NCBI RefSeq assembly: GCF_010560025.1
Contig: NZ_SAIY01000011.1
Coordinates: 164,331-228,330 of the forward strand
DNA from: Verrucosispora sioxanthis
GTDB lineage: Bacteria > Actinomycetota > Actinomycetes > Mycobacteriales > Micromonosporaceae
Length of the DNA: 64,000 nucleotides
Reading direction: 5' to 3'
Notes under the pieces: model-generated
Databases searched by the model: none
What the model saw: the letters and a program-made list of their open reading frames with translations, nothing else
Told to the model about the DNA's origin: nothing
Position numbers and translations under genes: made by a program
Shown here: piece by piece, positions 16,682-25,103 of the stretch
Layout of the letters: each line of letters starts with the position of its first letter
How positions within the stretch are numbered: the first letter of the stretch is position 1

Positions 16682-17461
16682 ATGCCCCGCTTCACCAATC
16701 AGACCGTGCTCGTCACCGGCGGCACCGGTGGACAGGGAGCCAGCCACGTTCGCGCCTTGCACGCCGAAGGCGCCAACGTCGTCATCGGCGACATCGATGC
16801 CCAACGCGGCGCCGGCCTGGCTGCCGAACTGGGAGGCGGGGCGCGTTTCGTCGACCTCGACGTCTCCCGGGAGGAGTCGTGGGCCGCCGCCATCGCGGAG
16901 ACCGAAAAGGCATTCGGTGCACTCAACATCCTGGTCAACAACGCCGGGGTGCAGAACCCGCCGGCCCTCATCGAGTCCACCCAGCGGACTACGTGGGCTC
17001 GCATCCTCGACGTCAACCTCACCGGCACCTTCCTCGGCATCAAGACAGCCGCACCGGCGCTGCGGCGCGCGGGGGGAGGCGCAATCGTCAACATCGCCTC
17101 CACCATGGGCATCGGCGGCACCGCCCTCTACGCGCCCTACGTCGCCAGCAAGTGGGCGGTCCGAGGGCTCACTCAGACCGCTGCCCTCGAGTTGGGCCGC
17201 GACAACATCCGCGTCAACGCCATCCACCCCGGCGTCGTCGCCACCCCCTTCATCACCGAGCCGGCCGCCGGCAGCCACGCCCCGATCGCCGACTTCTACT
17301 CGCCCGAGCCCTTCGCCGTCCCGCGACTCGGGCAGCCCGCCGACATCACTGCGCTGCTGCTGTTCCTGATCTCACCCCACGCGGCCTTCATCACCGGCGC
17401 CGAATATGTCATCGACGGCGGACTGCTCCTCGGCCCCGCACTGCAAAGGGAAGCCGCATGA
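16682..17461 (+). CDS. Short-chain dehydrogenase/reductase (SDR)
   Basis: 259 residues of classical SDR: cofactor motif TGGTGGQGASHV near residues 13-24, Asp at the end of beta-2 (VVIGDIDAQ, favouring NAD(H)), NNAG at LVNNAGVQNPP, catalytic Ser in NIASTMGIGGT, and the YxxxK pair in YVASKWAVRGL with the C-terminal IHPGVVATPF and ITGAEYVIDGG. GGAGG lies 7-8 nt before ATG 16682. It overlaps the next gene by 4 nt and is probably under the divergent TetR regulator. Substrate unknown; the pairing with an F420-type enzyme suggests oxidative or reductive handling of a small hydrophobic molecule. Confidence 0.93.
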   Translation: MPRFTNQTVLVTGGTGGQGASHVRALHAEGANVVIGDIDAQRGAGLAAELGGGARFVDLDVSREESWAAAIAETEKAFGALNILVNNAGVQNPPALIESTQRTTWARILDVNLTGTFLGIKTAAPALRRAGGGAIVNIASTMGIGGTALYAPYVASKWAVRGLTQTAALELGRDNIRVNAIHPGVVATPFITEPAAGSHAPIADFYSPEPFAVPRLGQPADITALLLFLISPHAAFITGAEYVIDGGLLLGPALQREAA

Positions 17462-17913
17462 ACCCCGCACACCGTGAGCGCCGCAGGCTTGACCCGCTGG
17501 CACACCTGCCGTACGAGATCCGGCGCGCCATCGAGATCACACCCGCAGCCGGAACCCGCGAACGAATCGTGGACATCACCACCACCGGTCGACGTACCGG
17601 ACTACCCCGTCGCATCGAGATCTTCTTCTATCGCGCCAACGGCGCAACCTACCTGTGCAGCGGAGCGGGCGCCGGCCCGACCGACTGGTACGCGAACCTA
17701 CGAACCAACCCCACTTTCACCTTCCACCTCAAGAACGGCATCAGAGCGGACCTGCCGGCGCACGCGACCATCGTCACCGACCCCACGGAACGGGCCGCAG
17801 TCATCGCAGCCATCGTCGACGACCTCAACCAGCCCCACGACCCTGGCACCATCAGGCCGACCCGATTGCAGGACTGGTCCGCCAGCAGACTGATACGAAT
17901 CGACTTCGACTGA
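17458..17913 (+). CDS. Deazaflavin (F420)-dependent nitroreductase-family protein (DDN/DUF385)
   Basis: 151 residues. The split-barrel family is shown by EIRRAIEITPAAGTRERIVD, TTTGRRTGLPRRIEIFFYR, then YLCSGAGAGPTDWYANLRTN, the segments that form the F420 phosphate- and deazaflavin-binding site in Ddn-like proteins. The protein ends ASRLIRIDFD, a usual terminus for the family. ATG 17458 overlaps the SDR stop (ATGA), so the two enzymes are made together. Likely role: reduction of a quinone or nitro compound with F420H2; the substrate is not evident. Confidence 0.88.
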   Translation: MNPAHRERRRLDPLAHLPYEIRRAIEITPAAGTRERIVDITTTGRRTGLPRRIEIFFYRANGATYLCSGAGAGPTDWYANLRTNPTFTFHLKNGIRADLPAHATIVTDPTERAAVIAAIVDDLNQPHDPGTIRPTRLQDWSASRLIRIDFD

Positions 17914-17945
17914 GCCGCCGCGCTGATCCCTGTCCTCACCATGGT

Positions 17946-18356
17946 GCTGACCCGACCCGGCGAAGATCACGAGCCGGAAAGAGGCCGCTCGGCTCCTGGC
18001 ACGCCACGGACCGCCGCAGGTCATGGCGACCCTGCTCGACACGTATCACCCCTCGGACGCGCACCGCGACCCACGCGCGGCGATCGTCGCCGCCGCCCGG
18101 CGGCGAATACAGGCCGAGGCGAGCTGGACCATCCTGCGAGCCGCGGTCGACGGTAGCCGGGAGGAACAGCGCGCCGTCCTGGACGCGTTCCCGGACACGA
18201 TTCCGAACCGAAACCGCCCGGGCCTACGGCGCGCTCATCGGGTCGAACTACACGTCGTTCCGCTTCTCCGAACGCTTGCCGGACAACGGGATCCTGCCCT
18301 CGATGGGCTACCTCAGCCCGAACGAGTACGAGACCGCCTGGCACAGCCGCACTCAT
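17946..18356 (+). pseudogene. Chimeric remnant: fragment of the 60.5-63.8 kb repeat-protein gene joined to an IS3 transposase scrap
   Basis: 17946-18239 is a roughly 90 percent identical copy of about 62793-63078, part of the large repeat-protein gene at the right end of the window, in the same orientation. At 18240 it is joined in the same reading frame to an IS3-type integrase fragment: SNYTSFRFSERLPDNGILPS then GYLSPNEYETAW. In intact IS3 transposases these two blocks are separated by about 60 residues including a catalytic Glu region, so the IS part has an internal deletion. No start or ribosome binding site; not expected to be functional. Confidence 0.75.
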
Positions 18357-18417
18357 GGACGCCTGCCTACTCCCCGGTGCCGCGGCCGGCCACTTACTGG
18401 ACCGGGGGGGGGTTCAG

Positions 18418-18564
18418 TCAGCGGCGTTTGCCCAACCGGGCCTTAATCTCTCGCAACTTGCGCTGGTTTGACGGCTTGCCGACCTCTTGCCGGCCACGCT
18501 CCACCAACTGCCGCCCGCGTGGACTGCGCAGGAAATCCGTGACCCGTCGAATAAGGGCAGACAT
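18418..18564 (-). CDS. Conserved small basic protein, 48 aa
   Basis: The product is MSALIRRVTDFLRSPRGRQL followed by VERGRQEVGKPSNQRKLREI and KARLGKRR. It has the look of a short conserved actinomycete protein: an FLxSPRGRQLVE core, then a basic coiled segment ending in a Lys/Arg-rich tail. The start is well supported by GGAGGAG 7 nt upstream of ATG 18564. A run of nine G (18404-18412) lies just beyond the stop codon. It sits among decayed fragments but is itself intact. Function unknown; the charge suggests nucleic-acid or ribosome association, which is a guess. Confidence 0.65.
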   Translation of the reverse strand: MSALIRRVTDFLRSPRGRQLVERGRQEVGKPSNQRKLREIKARLGKRR

Positions 18565-18715
18565 CTCAGGCTCCTCCAGAATCTCGTTCCTCATCGGTCA
18601 TACCCAGCACGGCCGGGTACTACTCGCCTGCTCGCCTACGCCCCGTCCAAGGCCTTGGACGACGTCGGGCTGGAGCCAGTGCTGGGGCAGTCCACACGTA
18701 ACGCCAGGGTGAAGC

Positions 18716-19378
18716 GTGGGAGCGACGATCCGCGCCTCTGCGACGCTCGCTTCCTCACTCACGGCGACTGGTACCGGTGCACCCCGGACGGGTCGCCCCT
18801 GGCGCCGAGGTGATCGCCGGGACTACCACATCACGGACGGCATGGGCACCTCTGTGCTGTGGGCGAACCAATCGCTCCATTTGCCGGCAGACGACGTGGT
18901 CGTCGCCCATCAGCATCATCTGCGGGGACGCCTTCCGGGTGAGAGCGCAGGGCAGCGTCCAGATCGTCCTGTGGGGCACCACCAAGAGCATCGCCGGCGA
19001 GCTGCCGGTCGCTCCTACCACCGGCGGGTGGCCAGCGCCCGGTGCACCCCGATATGCGCTCATAGCCCGGGTCACCACCGGCTCGATGTGGGTCGATAAG
19101 ACCAGCCGGAGCCATGGGCCCAACTCCTGGTTCCCGGTCGGCACCGACAGCGAATTGCATGCTGTACTCCAGCAATGGCGACCCGATGCCGCAGCTGGTT
19201 CCTGCTCTCCTACGGACTCGCCCCGCGTCGGCCTCGCCGTCATCGCCCGCCACTGCCGCTCGCGCATGCCGTCCGGCCCGGTCGCGCGGATCGCAGGCCG
19301 GCCGGCGCGAGGCCCTGGTGGGCGACCTGCTCGCGCCGGCCGGGTCCGCCGCTTGCAGGTACCCCTACCTCGGCTGAC
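18716..19378 (+). pseudogene. Decayed lectin-like or secreted-domain gene
   Basis: Two adjacent frames carry coherent pieces: one reads YHITDGMGTSVLWANQSLHL then PADDVVVAH up to about 18915, another continues FRVRAQGSVQIVLWGTTKSI, PAPGAPRYALIARVTTGSMW and WFPVGTDSELHAVLQQW to about 19170. Joined, they resemble a PA-IL/LecA-like or related jelly-roll ligand-binding domain (VQI..W, ALIARVTTG..W, FPVGTDSE). There is no signal peptide or start, and the 3' part is low-complexity. The family call is tentative; the frame break is clear. Confidence 0.35.
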
Positions 19379-19410
19379 AGCTGTCTTCGATTACTACCAG
19401 GTGGCGGTGG

Positions 19411-20064
19411 TCAGGGGAGAACCTCGAAGGTCCAGGCCTTGGCGCCGGAGGTGATGGTGGCGCCGTTGGAGGCGAGCTTTGCGGTGACTTCGAAGGTGAC
19501 GGTGTAGGTGCCGGCGGCGTCGAAGCCCCAGTTGACGTGGGCGTGGGTGTTGCGGTTGACGTTGAGGCTGTCGGGCAGGCCGTTGCCGCTGTCGAACAGC
19601 ACCGTCGGGGTGCCGCCGGAGACGGTGTAGACGCTGAATCCGGCCGGCCCGGTGACGTTTGTGAGCTTGAAGGTGACGCGGTTGTTCTGGAACACGCCGC
19701 TGGGCACCTCGGTGGTGTTCCAGCCGGCCCAGAGCAGTCCGGCGGTGTTGCTCTGGGGCAGCACCCAGGCCTGGCCGCCGGTGCCGAGGAACGACCAGGC
19801 GCTGCCGCCGGGCACGGTGAGCTTGGCCGTGGCGGGAACGCGTAGCACGACGTCGGCGGGGTTTCGTTCCACTGACGGGGTGACGGTGTCGTCGAGCAGG
19901 TTGACGGCCAGTGCGCCGCCGGCGTAGTCGACGTCGATGACGTCGACGTGGCCGCTGGAGAGCACGACCGGTGCTGCGGCGGCGGGGGTGGCGGTGCCGG
20001 CCAGCAGCGCTGCGGCCAGGGTGAGACCGACGAGGAATCGGCTGCGGATACGCACGGGAATCAC
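19411..20064 (-). CDS. Secreted choice-of-anchor M domain protein (no wall anchor)
   Basis: 217 residues. A Sec signal (FLVGLTLAAALLAGTATPAA, cleavage near AAAAP) is followed by one complete repeat domain of the actinobacterial surface-anchored family: VVLSSGHVDVIDVDY, FLGTGGQAWVLPQ, LLWAGWNT, SGNGLPDSLNV and the closing THAHVNWGFDAAGTYTVTFE. No LPXTG or C-terminal helix, so the protein is probably released or held non-covalently. GTG 20064 overlaps the stop of the preceding gene (GTGA). The conserved His residues in SGHVD and NTHAHVNW are plausible metal ligands, fitting the zinc-import setting. Confidence 0.88.
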   Translation of the reverse strand: MIPVRIRSRFLVGLTLAAALLAGTATPAAAAPVVLSSGHVDVIDVDYAGGALAVNLLDDTVTPSVERNPADVVLRVPATAKLTVPGGSAWSFLGTGGQAWVLPQSNTAGLLWAGWNTTEVPSGVFQNNRVTFKLTNVTGPAGFSVYTVSGGTPTVLFDSGNGLPDSLNVNRNTHAHVNWGFDAAGTYTVTFEVTAKLASNGATITSGAKAWTFEVLP

Positions 20065-20708
20065 GACCGCACCACGACGCGCAGGGTGGCGGGTTCGCTG
20101 ATGACCTGCTGGCCGGTGGCGGCGAGGGTGCCGGTGGCACGGAAGGTGATGCGGTAGGTGCCGGCGCAGTCGAAGGCCCAGTTGGCGTGCGTGTGGTCGC
20201 CGGCGGTCACCGCGATGGTGTCGGGCAGGCCGTCGCCGCTGTCGGCGAGGATGGTGGGCTGCCCGACGGCGTTCTCGGTGTAGATGGCGAGTTGGCCGGG
20301 TCCGCTGACCGACTGCAGTTTGAGAGCGAGGGCGTCGGCGGTGAAGGTGCCGGGCTCGACCTCCTCGGCGGCGATGCCGGGCCAGACGAGGTTGGTGTTC
20401 TGGATCTCGGGCAGGATCCACACCTTCGACACGCCGGGGGTGCCGAGGAATCCGAAGGCGGGGTCGTTGGGGACGGTGACCTTGGCCTGCCGCTTGACGA
20501 CGATCTTGACCTCGCTGGCGGCGTACTCGACGTCGTTGTCCTCGTCGTGGACGCCGAGTTCCAGTTCGCCGGCCTCGTAGGCGATGTCGACCAGGTCGAG
20601 GTGCCCGGAGTTGAACGTCACTACGGATGCCTGCGCCGGTGGCGCTGCCGCGAGCAGCGCCGCGGTCACCGCTCCGGAGGCGAGCAGCAGGCGGATGGGC
20701 TTACGCAC
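20061..20708 (-). CDS. Secreted choice-of-anchor M domain protein
   Basis: 215 residues with a Sec signal (IRLLLASGAVTAALLAAAPP, cleavage after AQA) and one repeat domain: FNSGHLDLVDIAYEAGELEL, FLGTPGVSKVWILPE, LVWPGIAAEE, SGDGLPDTIAV, DHTHANWAFDCAGTYRITFR. It ends shortly after the domain without an anchor. GTG 20708 is preceded by GGAAGGAG at 6 nt. A Zur-box-like palindrome lies about 40-65 nt upstream, so this gene and the overlapping next one form their own transcription unit under zinc control. It points away from the ABC permease gene at 20829, which stands behind it on the same strand. Confidence 0.88.
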   Translation of the reverse strand: MRKPIRLLLASGAVTAALLAAAPPAQASVVTFNSGHLDLVDIAYEAGELELGVHDEDNDVEYAASEVKIVVKRQAKVTVPNDPAFGFLGTPGVSKVWILPEIQNTNLVWPGIAAEEVEPGTFTADALALKLQSVSGPGQLAIYTENAVGQPTILADSGDGLPDTIAVTAGDHTHANWAFDCAGTYRITFRATGTLAATGQQVISEPATLRVVVRS

Positions 20709-20747
20709 AGAGAAACTCCTTCCCGTGGTCCCCATTGGACCACAGCT

Positions 20748-20774
20748 ATTAGTAACGATAGTCGTTTTCAATAA
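20748..20774 (-). promoter_or_regulatory. Zur-box-like palindrome upstream of the secreted domain pair
   Basis: The minus strand holds TGAAAACGACTATCGTTACT, an imperfect dyad of the TGAAAA..TTTTCA class bound by actinobacterial Zur. It is the least symmetric of five similar sites in the block (20.75, 30.43, 30.99, 36.78, 37.01 kb), all in promoter gaps. Confidence 0.55.
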
Positions 20775-20828
20775 GACGGGGAAGGGTCGACCGGGAGCCG
20801 TTTCTCACCACCGGCCCGCGGTCCTGGC

Positions 20829-21767
20829 CTACCGCAGCGACGCCGAGGGGTCCTGCGGGCGCGTGAGATCGGGCACCGACGAGGATCGGACGACGTCGGC
20901 GGATTCCCGCCCACGGCAACGACGCATCCGTTTGGTCAGCAGGCCGTGTCGTGGGGCGAGCAGCCAGGCGGCGAGGAAGATGGCGGTGGCGACCAGGACG
21001 ATGGTGCCGCCGACGGGGGTGTCGTAGCTCCAGGACAGGTAGAGCCCGACGAGCGCCGAGGTGCCGCCGATTGTCGGGGCGAGCAGCATCATCACGCCGA
21101 GCCGGTCGGTGAGCAGGCGGGCCGCCGCAGCCGGGGTGATCAGCAGCGCGAGGACGAGGATGTTGCCGATGGTCTGCAGGGAGATGACCACGGCCAGGGT
21201 GACCAGGACGTAGAGCACGATGTCGAGCCAGAAGACCGGCAGCCCCATCGCGCGGGACATCTCCCGGTCCAGGCAGAGGGAGACGAATTCCTTGTGCAGG
21301 GCGAGCACCAGGCCGAGGATGACCAGGCCGGTGCCGCCGACGACGTAGAGGTCCCGGTCGGGAATGCCGGTGATCGAGCCGAACAGGAACTGTTGAAGTG
21401 ACCCGGCGTATCCGGGGGCCTGCGAGATGATCACGATGCCGAGGGCGAACGCGCCGACCAGGAAGACCCCGATGATCGAGTCCTCCTTGACGCGCCGGTT
21501 CTGGGAGAAGATCGCGATCAGCAGTGCGGTGGCGACGCCGGCGACGGCGCCGCCGAGGACCAGGCTGCCCTGTAGGACGAAGGCGACCGCGATACCCGGG
21601 AAGACGGCGTGGGCCACGGCGTCGCCGATGAAGGCCATCCCACGGAGCACGACGTAGCAGCCGACGACACCGCAGACGATGCTGGACATCACCGCGATCG
21701 CCAGCGCCTTGGGCAGGAACGCGAGGTCGGGGTTGAACAGGTCGGTGAGGAAGTCGGTGATCGACAT
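20829..21767 (-). CDS. Anchored-repeat-type ABC transporter permease (ZnuB/MntB fold)
   Basis: 312 residues with about eight membrane helices of the ABC-3 family: FLPKALAIAVMSSIVCGVVG, then GCYVVLRGMAFIGDAVAHAVFPG, the conserved cytoplasmic loop, and NILVLALLITPAAAARLLTD. This is the fold of zinc and manganese import permeases. A hydrophilic tail (RESADVVRSSSVPDLTRPQD) follows the last helix. ATG 21767 shares one base with the ATPase stop (TGATG). In an earlier frame position 21830 the extension covers the ATPase 3' end and is not used. With the genes upstream it forms a complete metal importer. Confidence 0.92.
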   Translation of the reverse strand: MSITDFLTDLFNPDLAFLPKALAIAVMSSIVCGVVGCYVVLRGMAFIGDAVAHAVFPGIAVAFVLQGSLVLGGAVAGVATALLIAIFSQNRRVKEDSIIGVFLVGAFALGIVIISQAPGYAGSLQQFLFGSITGIPDRDLYVVGGTGLVILGLVLALHKEFVSLCLDREMSRAMGLPVFWLDIVLYVLVTLAVVISLQTIGNILVLALLITPAAAARLLTDRLGVMMLLAPTIGGTSALVGLYLSWSYDTPVGGTIVLVATAIFLAAWLLAPRHGLLTKRMRRCRGRESADVVRSSSVPDLTRPQDPSASLR

Positions 21768-22510
21768 CAGGTCGCCCTCACGAGTTTCAGCAGGGGTGAG
21801 GTTTCGCTCACGCCGAAGGTCTTGGTCCACAACTCGGCGTCCTGCAGGTCCGCAGGGTGCCCGTCGGCGATGATCCGGCCGTTGAGCAGGAGCAGTCGGG
21901 TGCAGGTGTCCACCGCGGCGACGAGGTCGTGGGTGGTCATCAGCACCGCGTGCCCCTCGCCGGCCAGGCTGGTGAACAGCCGGCCCAGCAGTTCCTGGGT
22001 GGGCATGTCCAGGCCGGTGAACGGCTCGTCGAGCAGCAGGATGCGCGGCGCGAGGGCGAGAGCCCGGGCGACCAGGACGCGTTGGCGTTGCCCACCGGAC
22101 AGCTCACCGACCGGCCGCCGGCGCAGTTCGGTGAGCTGTACGCGGTCCAGGGCGTCGCCGACGGACCGCCAGTCGGGCACACCGGGGCGGCGGAGCAGCC
22201 CCATGCGGCCGGTCCGGCCGCTCATCACGGCCTGCTCCACGGAGATGGGAAAGTCCCAGGTGAACTCGTGACGCTGCGGGACGTAGCCGATCTCGGACCG
22301 GCCGGGACGCGACGGTCTGCCCTCCACCAGCACCCGACCGGCACGGGTGCTGGTCAGTGCCAGGATGGCGCGCAGCAGTGTGGTCTTTCCGGCGCCGTTG
22401 GGTCCGAGTAGCCCGACCAGCTCGCCGCGATCGAGGTGCAGCCGTACGTCCCGCAGGACCGCCCGGCCGCCGAGGTCCACGTCCAGCCCGTCGATCTCAA
22501 GTGCTCTCAC
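21767..22510 (-). CDS. Anchored-repeat-type ABC transporter ATP-binding protein
   Basis: 247 residues. Walker A LLGPNGAGKTTLLRA, Q-loop YVPQRHEFTWDFPI (the segment typical of ZnuC/MntA ATPases), signature LSGGQRQRVLVARAL, Walker B ILLLDEPFTGLD and switch His in MTTHDLVAAVD. GTG 22510 overlaps the preceding stop (GTGA). The WDFPI-type region after the Q-loop places it with zinc/manganese importers. It energises the permease encoded immediately downstream. Confidence 0.93.
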   Translation of the reverse strand: MRALEIDGLDVDLGGRAVLRDVRLHLDRGELVGLLGPNGAGKTTLLRAILALTSTRAGRVLVEGRPSRPGRSEIGYVPQRHEFTWDFPISVEQAVMSGRTGRMGLLRRPGVPDWRSVGDALDRVQLTELRRRPVGELSGGQRQRVLVARALALAPRILLLDEPFTGLDMPTQELLGRLFTSLAGEGHAVLMTTHDLVAAVDTCTRLLLLNGRIIADGHPADLQDAELWTKTFGVSETSPLLKLVRAT

Positions 22511-23493
22511 CGTTGATCCTCCGGTGCGGCGATCGCGCGCTCCCGCTCGGCCCGTCGTCGGGCACCGCGTCCGCGCAACAGCAGAACGACCAGGCCGACA
22601 GCGAGCACGACGGCAGTCCCGGCCAGCACCGTGATCAGGGGCGTCTGGGAACCACCGGTCCGGTTGTCGGCTCCGACCGGTTCCTGGCCGGGCGGTTCCT
22701 GGCCAGCCGGTGCGGCGATGTCCGCGGTGGCGGCGAAGGCCTCGTCGGCGCTGGTGGCGTCTCCCACGGCGAAGCGCAGTGTCCGGGTCGCCGACACCTC
22801 CTCGCCGTTGACCAGGTCGGCTGACACCTGCACCGCGACGAGGTAGACACCCGGTGCGGAGAAGACCCAGTTGGCGTGGGTGTGGGTGTTGACCTCGACC
22901 CAGAAGGGCTGGGCCGTCGACTCGGCCGATCGCCAGAGCGGTTGCGGCGGTGCGAAGTTGCCCGACTGGAGGTAGGTCGTGAGGGTTCCTGGACCGCGCA
23001 CGCCGAGCAGGGTCAGGGTGACCCCCCGGTCGATGGTCTGCATCACCCGGGGATCCTGGGTGTTCCAGCCGAGCCAGACGACATCCTGGACCTGGACCTG
23101 CGGCACCACGTACGCCTGCTGGCCGGCCTCGATGCCGAGGAAGGCGTACGCCGGGTCGTCGGGAACGGTCTGCTGCGCGGCGTCGGACACCCGCAGCAGC
23201 GTGTCGTCGGGGTCACGCCACACCGGTTGCGCCTGCGTGCCGTCGTGGATCAGCAGGGTCCACCTGTCGTCGACGTAGCGGGGACCGATGTCGATGTGTC
23301 CGGCGGACAGCTCCACCCGGCCGGTGGCGAGGGGCTGGTCGGCCGCGATCGACTGGCTGAGGTTCGGCGTCGGCTCGGCCGCCCGCGCCGGGGGTGGTGC
23401 CAGGGCCTGTGCCGTCGCCAACACGATCGACGTCGCGAGCGCGCCGCGCAGGATGACTGTGGTAGCGCGGGTGCGGCGCGCCCGTCCTGCCAT
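22507..23493 (-). CDS. Membrane-anchored choice-of-anchor M domain protein of the importer operon
   Basis: 328 residues. A signal peptide (TVILRGALATSIVLATAQAL) precedes one repeat domain: VELSAGHIDIGPRYVDDRWT, YAFLGIEAGQQAYVVPQ, VVWLGWNT, then VNTHTHANWVFSAPGVYLVA. A Pro/Gly-rich spacer leads to a C-terminal helix (ITVLAGTAVVLAVGLVVLLL) and a basic tail (RGRGARRRAERERA), so the protein is tethered in the membrane without an LPXTG. ATG 23493 has GGAGGA 7 nt upstream; an ATG at 23508 overlapping the binding-protein stop (TGATG) is an alternative. It probably presents metal to the binding protein encoded by the gene before it. Confidence 0.88.
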   Translation of the reverse strand: MAGRARRTRATTVILRGALATSIVLATAQALAPPPARAAEPTPNLSQSIAADQPLATGRVELSAGHIDIGPRYVDDRWTLLIHDGTQAQPVWRDPDDTLLRVSDAAQQTVPDDPAYAFLGIEAGQQAYVVPQVQVQDVVWLGWNTQDPRVMQTIDRGVTLTLLGVRGPGTLTTYLQSGNFAPPQPLWRSAESTAQPFWVEVNTHTHANWVFSAPGVYLVAVQVSADLVNGEEVSATRTLRFAVGDATSADEAFAATADIAAPAGQEPPGQEPVGADNRTGGSQTPLITVLAGTAVVLAVGLVVLLLRGRGARRRAERERAIAAPEDQR

Positions 23494-23507
23494 CACTGGT
23501 TCCTCCA

Positions 23508-25103
23508 TCACTTGTTCGTGCTCAGGCAGTCGCGCAGCGATTCGGCGTTGAACCGCATCATCTCCGCGTAGGTGGTGACGTCGCGATCGAACGCGTCGCC
23601 GTAGATCGGGCACACCTGCAGGTCCTCCTCCCGGGCCACCTCGGTCAGGGTGGCGGACCGGGCGGCCAGGTTCGGCTCCAAAAAGACGGCGGGGATGTTC
23701 AGGTTGCGGATCGTCTCGGTGAGCCGGCGACGGTCGGCGAGGCTCGGCTCGGCGGCCGGGTTGGGTGTGACGAAGCCGGATATCTGGACGTCGTACGCCT
23801 TGCCCAGATAGCCGAAGGCGTCGTGCGTGGTGACCAGGTGCCGACGCGACGGCGGGATCTGCGCGATGGTGTCCCGGACGTACGTGTCGAGCTCCTCCAA
23901 CTGCCGCAGGTAGGCCGAGGCGTTCGCGCGGTAGTCGGCGGCGCCCTCCGGGTCCACCCCGACCAGGGTGTCCCGGATCAGCTGCACGTAGGCGATGGCG
24001 TTGCGGACGTTCTGCCACAGGTGCGGGTCGATCTCCCCGTGCACGTGCTTGCCGAGAACCGCCTGCGGAAGCTGGTAGACCTGGGTTCCCGGCCGGCCGA
24101 GGAACCGGAACCGCCGGTCGCCGGGCACCTCCAGCAGCGCCTTGTTCGGCACCTCGATGACGGTGCGCGCCGGGTCGTGCACCCGTTGGGTCGCCTCGCC
24201 GCCGCCCTCCGGGTCGGCGAGCAGGTAGAGCCGCCGCTGGTCGAGGTCGACGGTGACGTCGGCGTGCCCACCGCTCAGTACCTCCGGCATGCCCGGCACC
24301 GAGTGCGGGTCCACCCCGACGGCGAAGGTGAACACCTGCTCGCCCATGGGCACGGGTGCCGACTGCGGGTCGACGGCCAGCCGTGCCTGCATCGTGAGCC
24401 GGTAGACACCCGGCTCGGTGAACGCCCAGCTCATGTGGGTGTGCGCGTCCGGTGGAAGCGTCGCGGTGTCGTCCCGGTAGCCGTTGGCGGGGTCGAAGCC
24501 GTCGCCGGAGTCGACGTAGAACGACGGGTTGCCGAACGACTCGGTCAGGTACGCGAACATCCGACCGGGTCCGTCCGCGCGGGTCGCGCTGAGCAGCACC
24601 TCCGAGGACCGGTTCGCCCCCAGCGCCGCGCCGGTGCCGCGCACCCGCATGCCCAGCCAGATGGTGTCCAGCGACACGTCCTCGACCAGCGGAATGATGT
24701 CCGCCGCGTACTTCACCGCCCCTTCGGCCAGCGAGACGTTCGGTACGCCGTCACGCAGGTTGGCGTCGAGCGCCTTGATGACGGCCTGCTCCTCAAGGAG
24801 CAGGTAGTTGCTGAACGCCACGTCGGCGTAGACGACGTCGCGGATGTCCCGCAGCGACGGCTCGTAGCTGTGCGGATCAGCACCGTCCGGCACCATCGAG
24901 GTGACCCGCACCCGGTCCCCGCCCACGTTGCGGGCCAGATCCCGCAGGATCCCGGTGGTCGTCAGAACCTGGACCCGCTGGTCGTGCGAGCTCAACGCCA
25001 CCTCCGACCGGCAGCCGCCGGCGAGCAACGCGACCACCAGCGGCAGCACGACCAGCCGGCGCGCGCCGGCCCGGCGGCTGCCAGTCCTCGCCACCGCCGT
25101 CAC
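23508..25103 (-). CDS. Anchored-repeat ABC transporter substrate-binding protein (ZnuA-like, with inserted repeat domain)
   Basis: 531 residues, far longer than a normal 300-residue ZnuA. A lipoprotein signal (LVVLPLVVALLAGGC) precedes the first lobe (LTTTGILRDLARNVGGDRVR, DGADPHSYEPSLRDI). After about residue 155 a repeat domain is inserted, up to about residue 350, and then the ZnuA lobes resume with GKHVHGEIDPHLWQNVRNAI, LVTTHDAFGYLGKAYDVQ and CPIYGDAFDRD. The metal ligands expected of the family (His in DPHSYEP, His in DPHLW, His in THDAFGY, Asp in GDAFD) are all present. The insert is circularly permuted: the HTHMSWAFTEPGVYRL half comes before the LSGGHADV/FLGRPGTQVYQLPQ half. GTG 25103 overlaps the upstream stop (GTGA). 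Confidence 0.92.
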   Translation of the reverse strand: MTAVARTGSRRAGARRLVVLPLVVALLAGGCRSEVALSSHDQRVQVLTTTGILRDLARNVGGDRVRVTSMVPDGADPHSYEPSLRDIRDVVYADVAFSNYLLLEEQAVIKALDANLRDGVPNVSLAEGAVKYAADIIPLVEDVSLDTIWLGMRVRGTGAALGANRSSEVLLSATRADGPGRMFAYLTESFGNPSFYVDSGDGFDPANGYRDDTATLPPDAHTHMSWAFTEPGVYRLTMQARLAVDPQSAPVPMGEQVFTFAVGVDPHSVPGMPEVLSGGHADVTVDLDQRRLYLLADPEGGGEATQRVHDPARTVIEVPNKALLEVPGDRRFRFLGRPGTQVYQLPQAVLGKHVHGEIDPHLWQNVRNAIAYVQLIRDTLVGVDPEGAADYRANASAYLRQLEELDTYVRDTIAQIPPSRRHLVTTHDAFGYLGKAYDVQISGFVTPNPAAEPSLADRRRLTETIRNLNIPAVFLEPNLAARSATLTEVAREEDLQVCPIYGDAFDRDVTTYAEMMRFNAESLRDCLSTNK

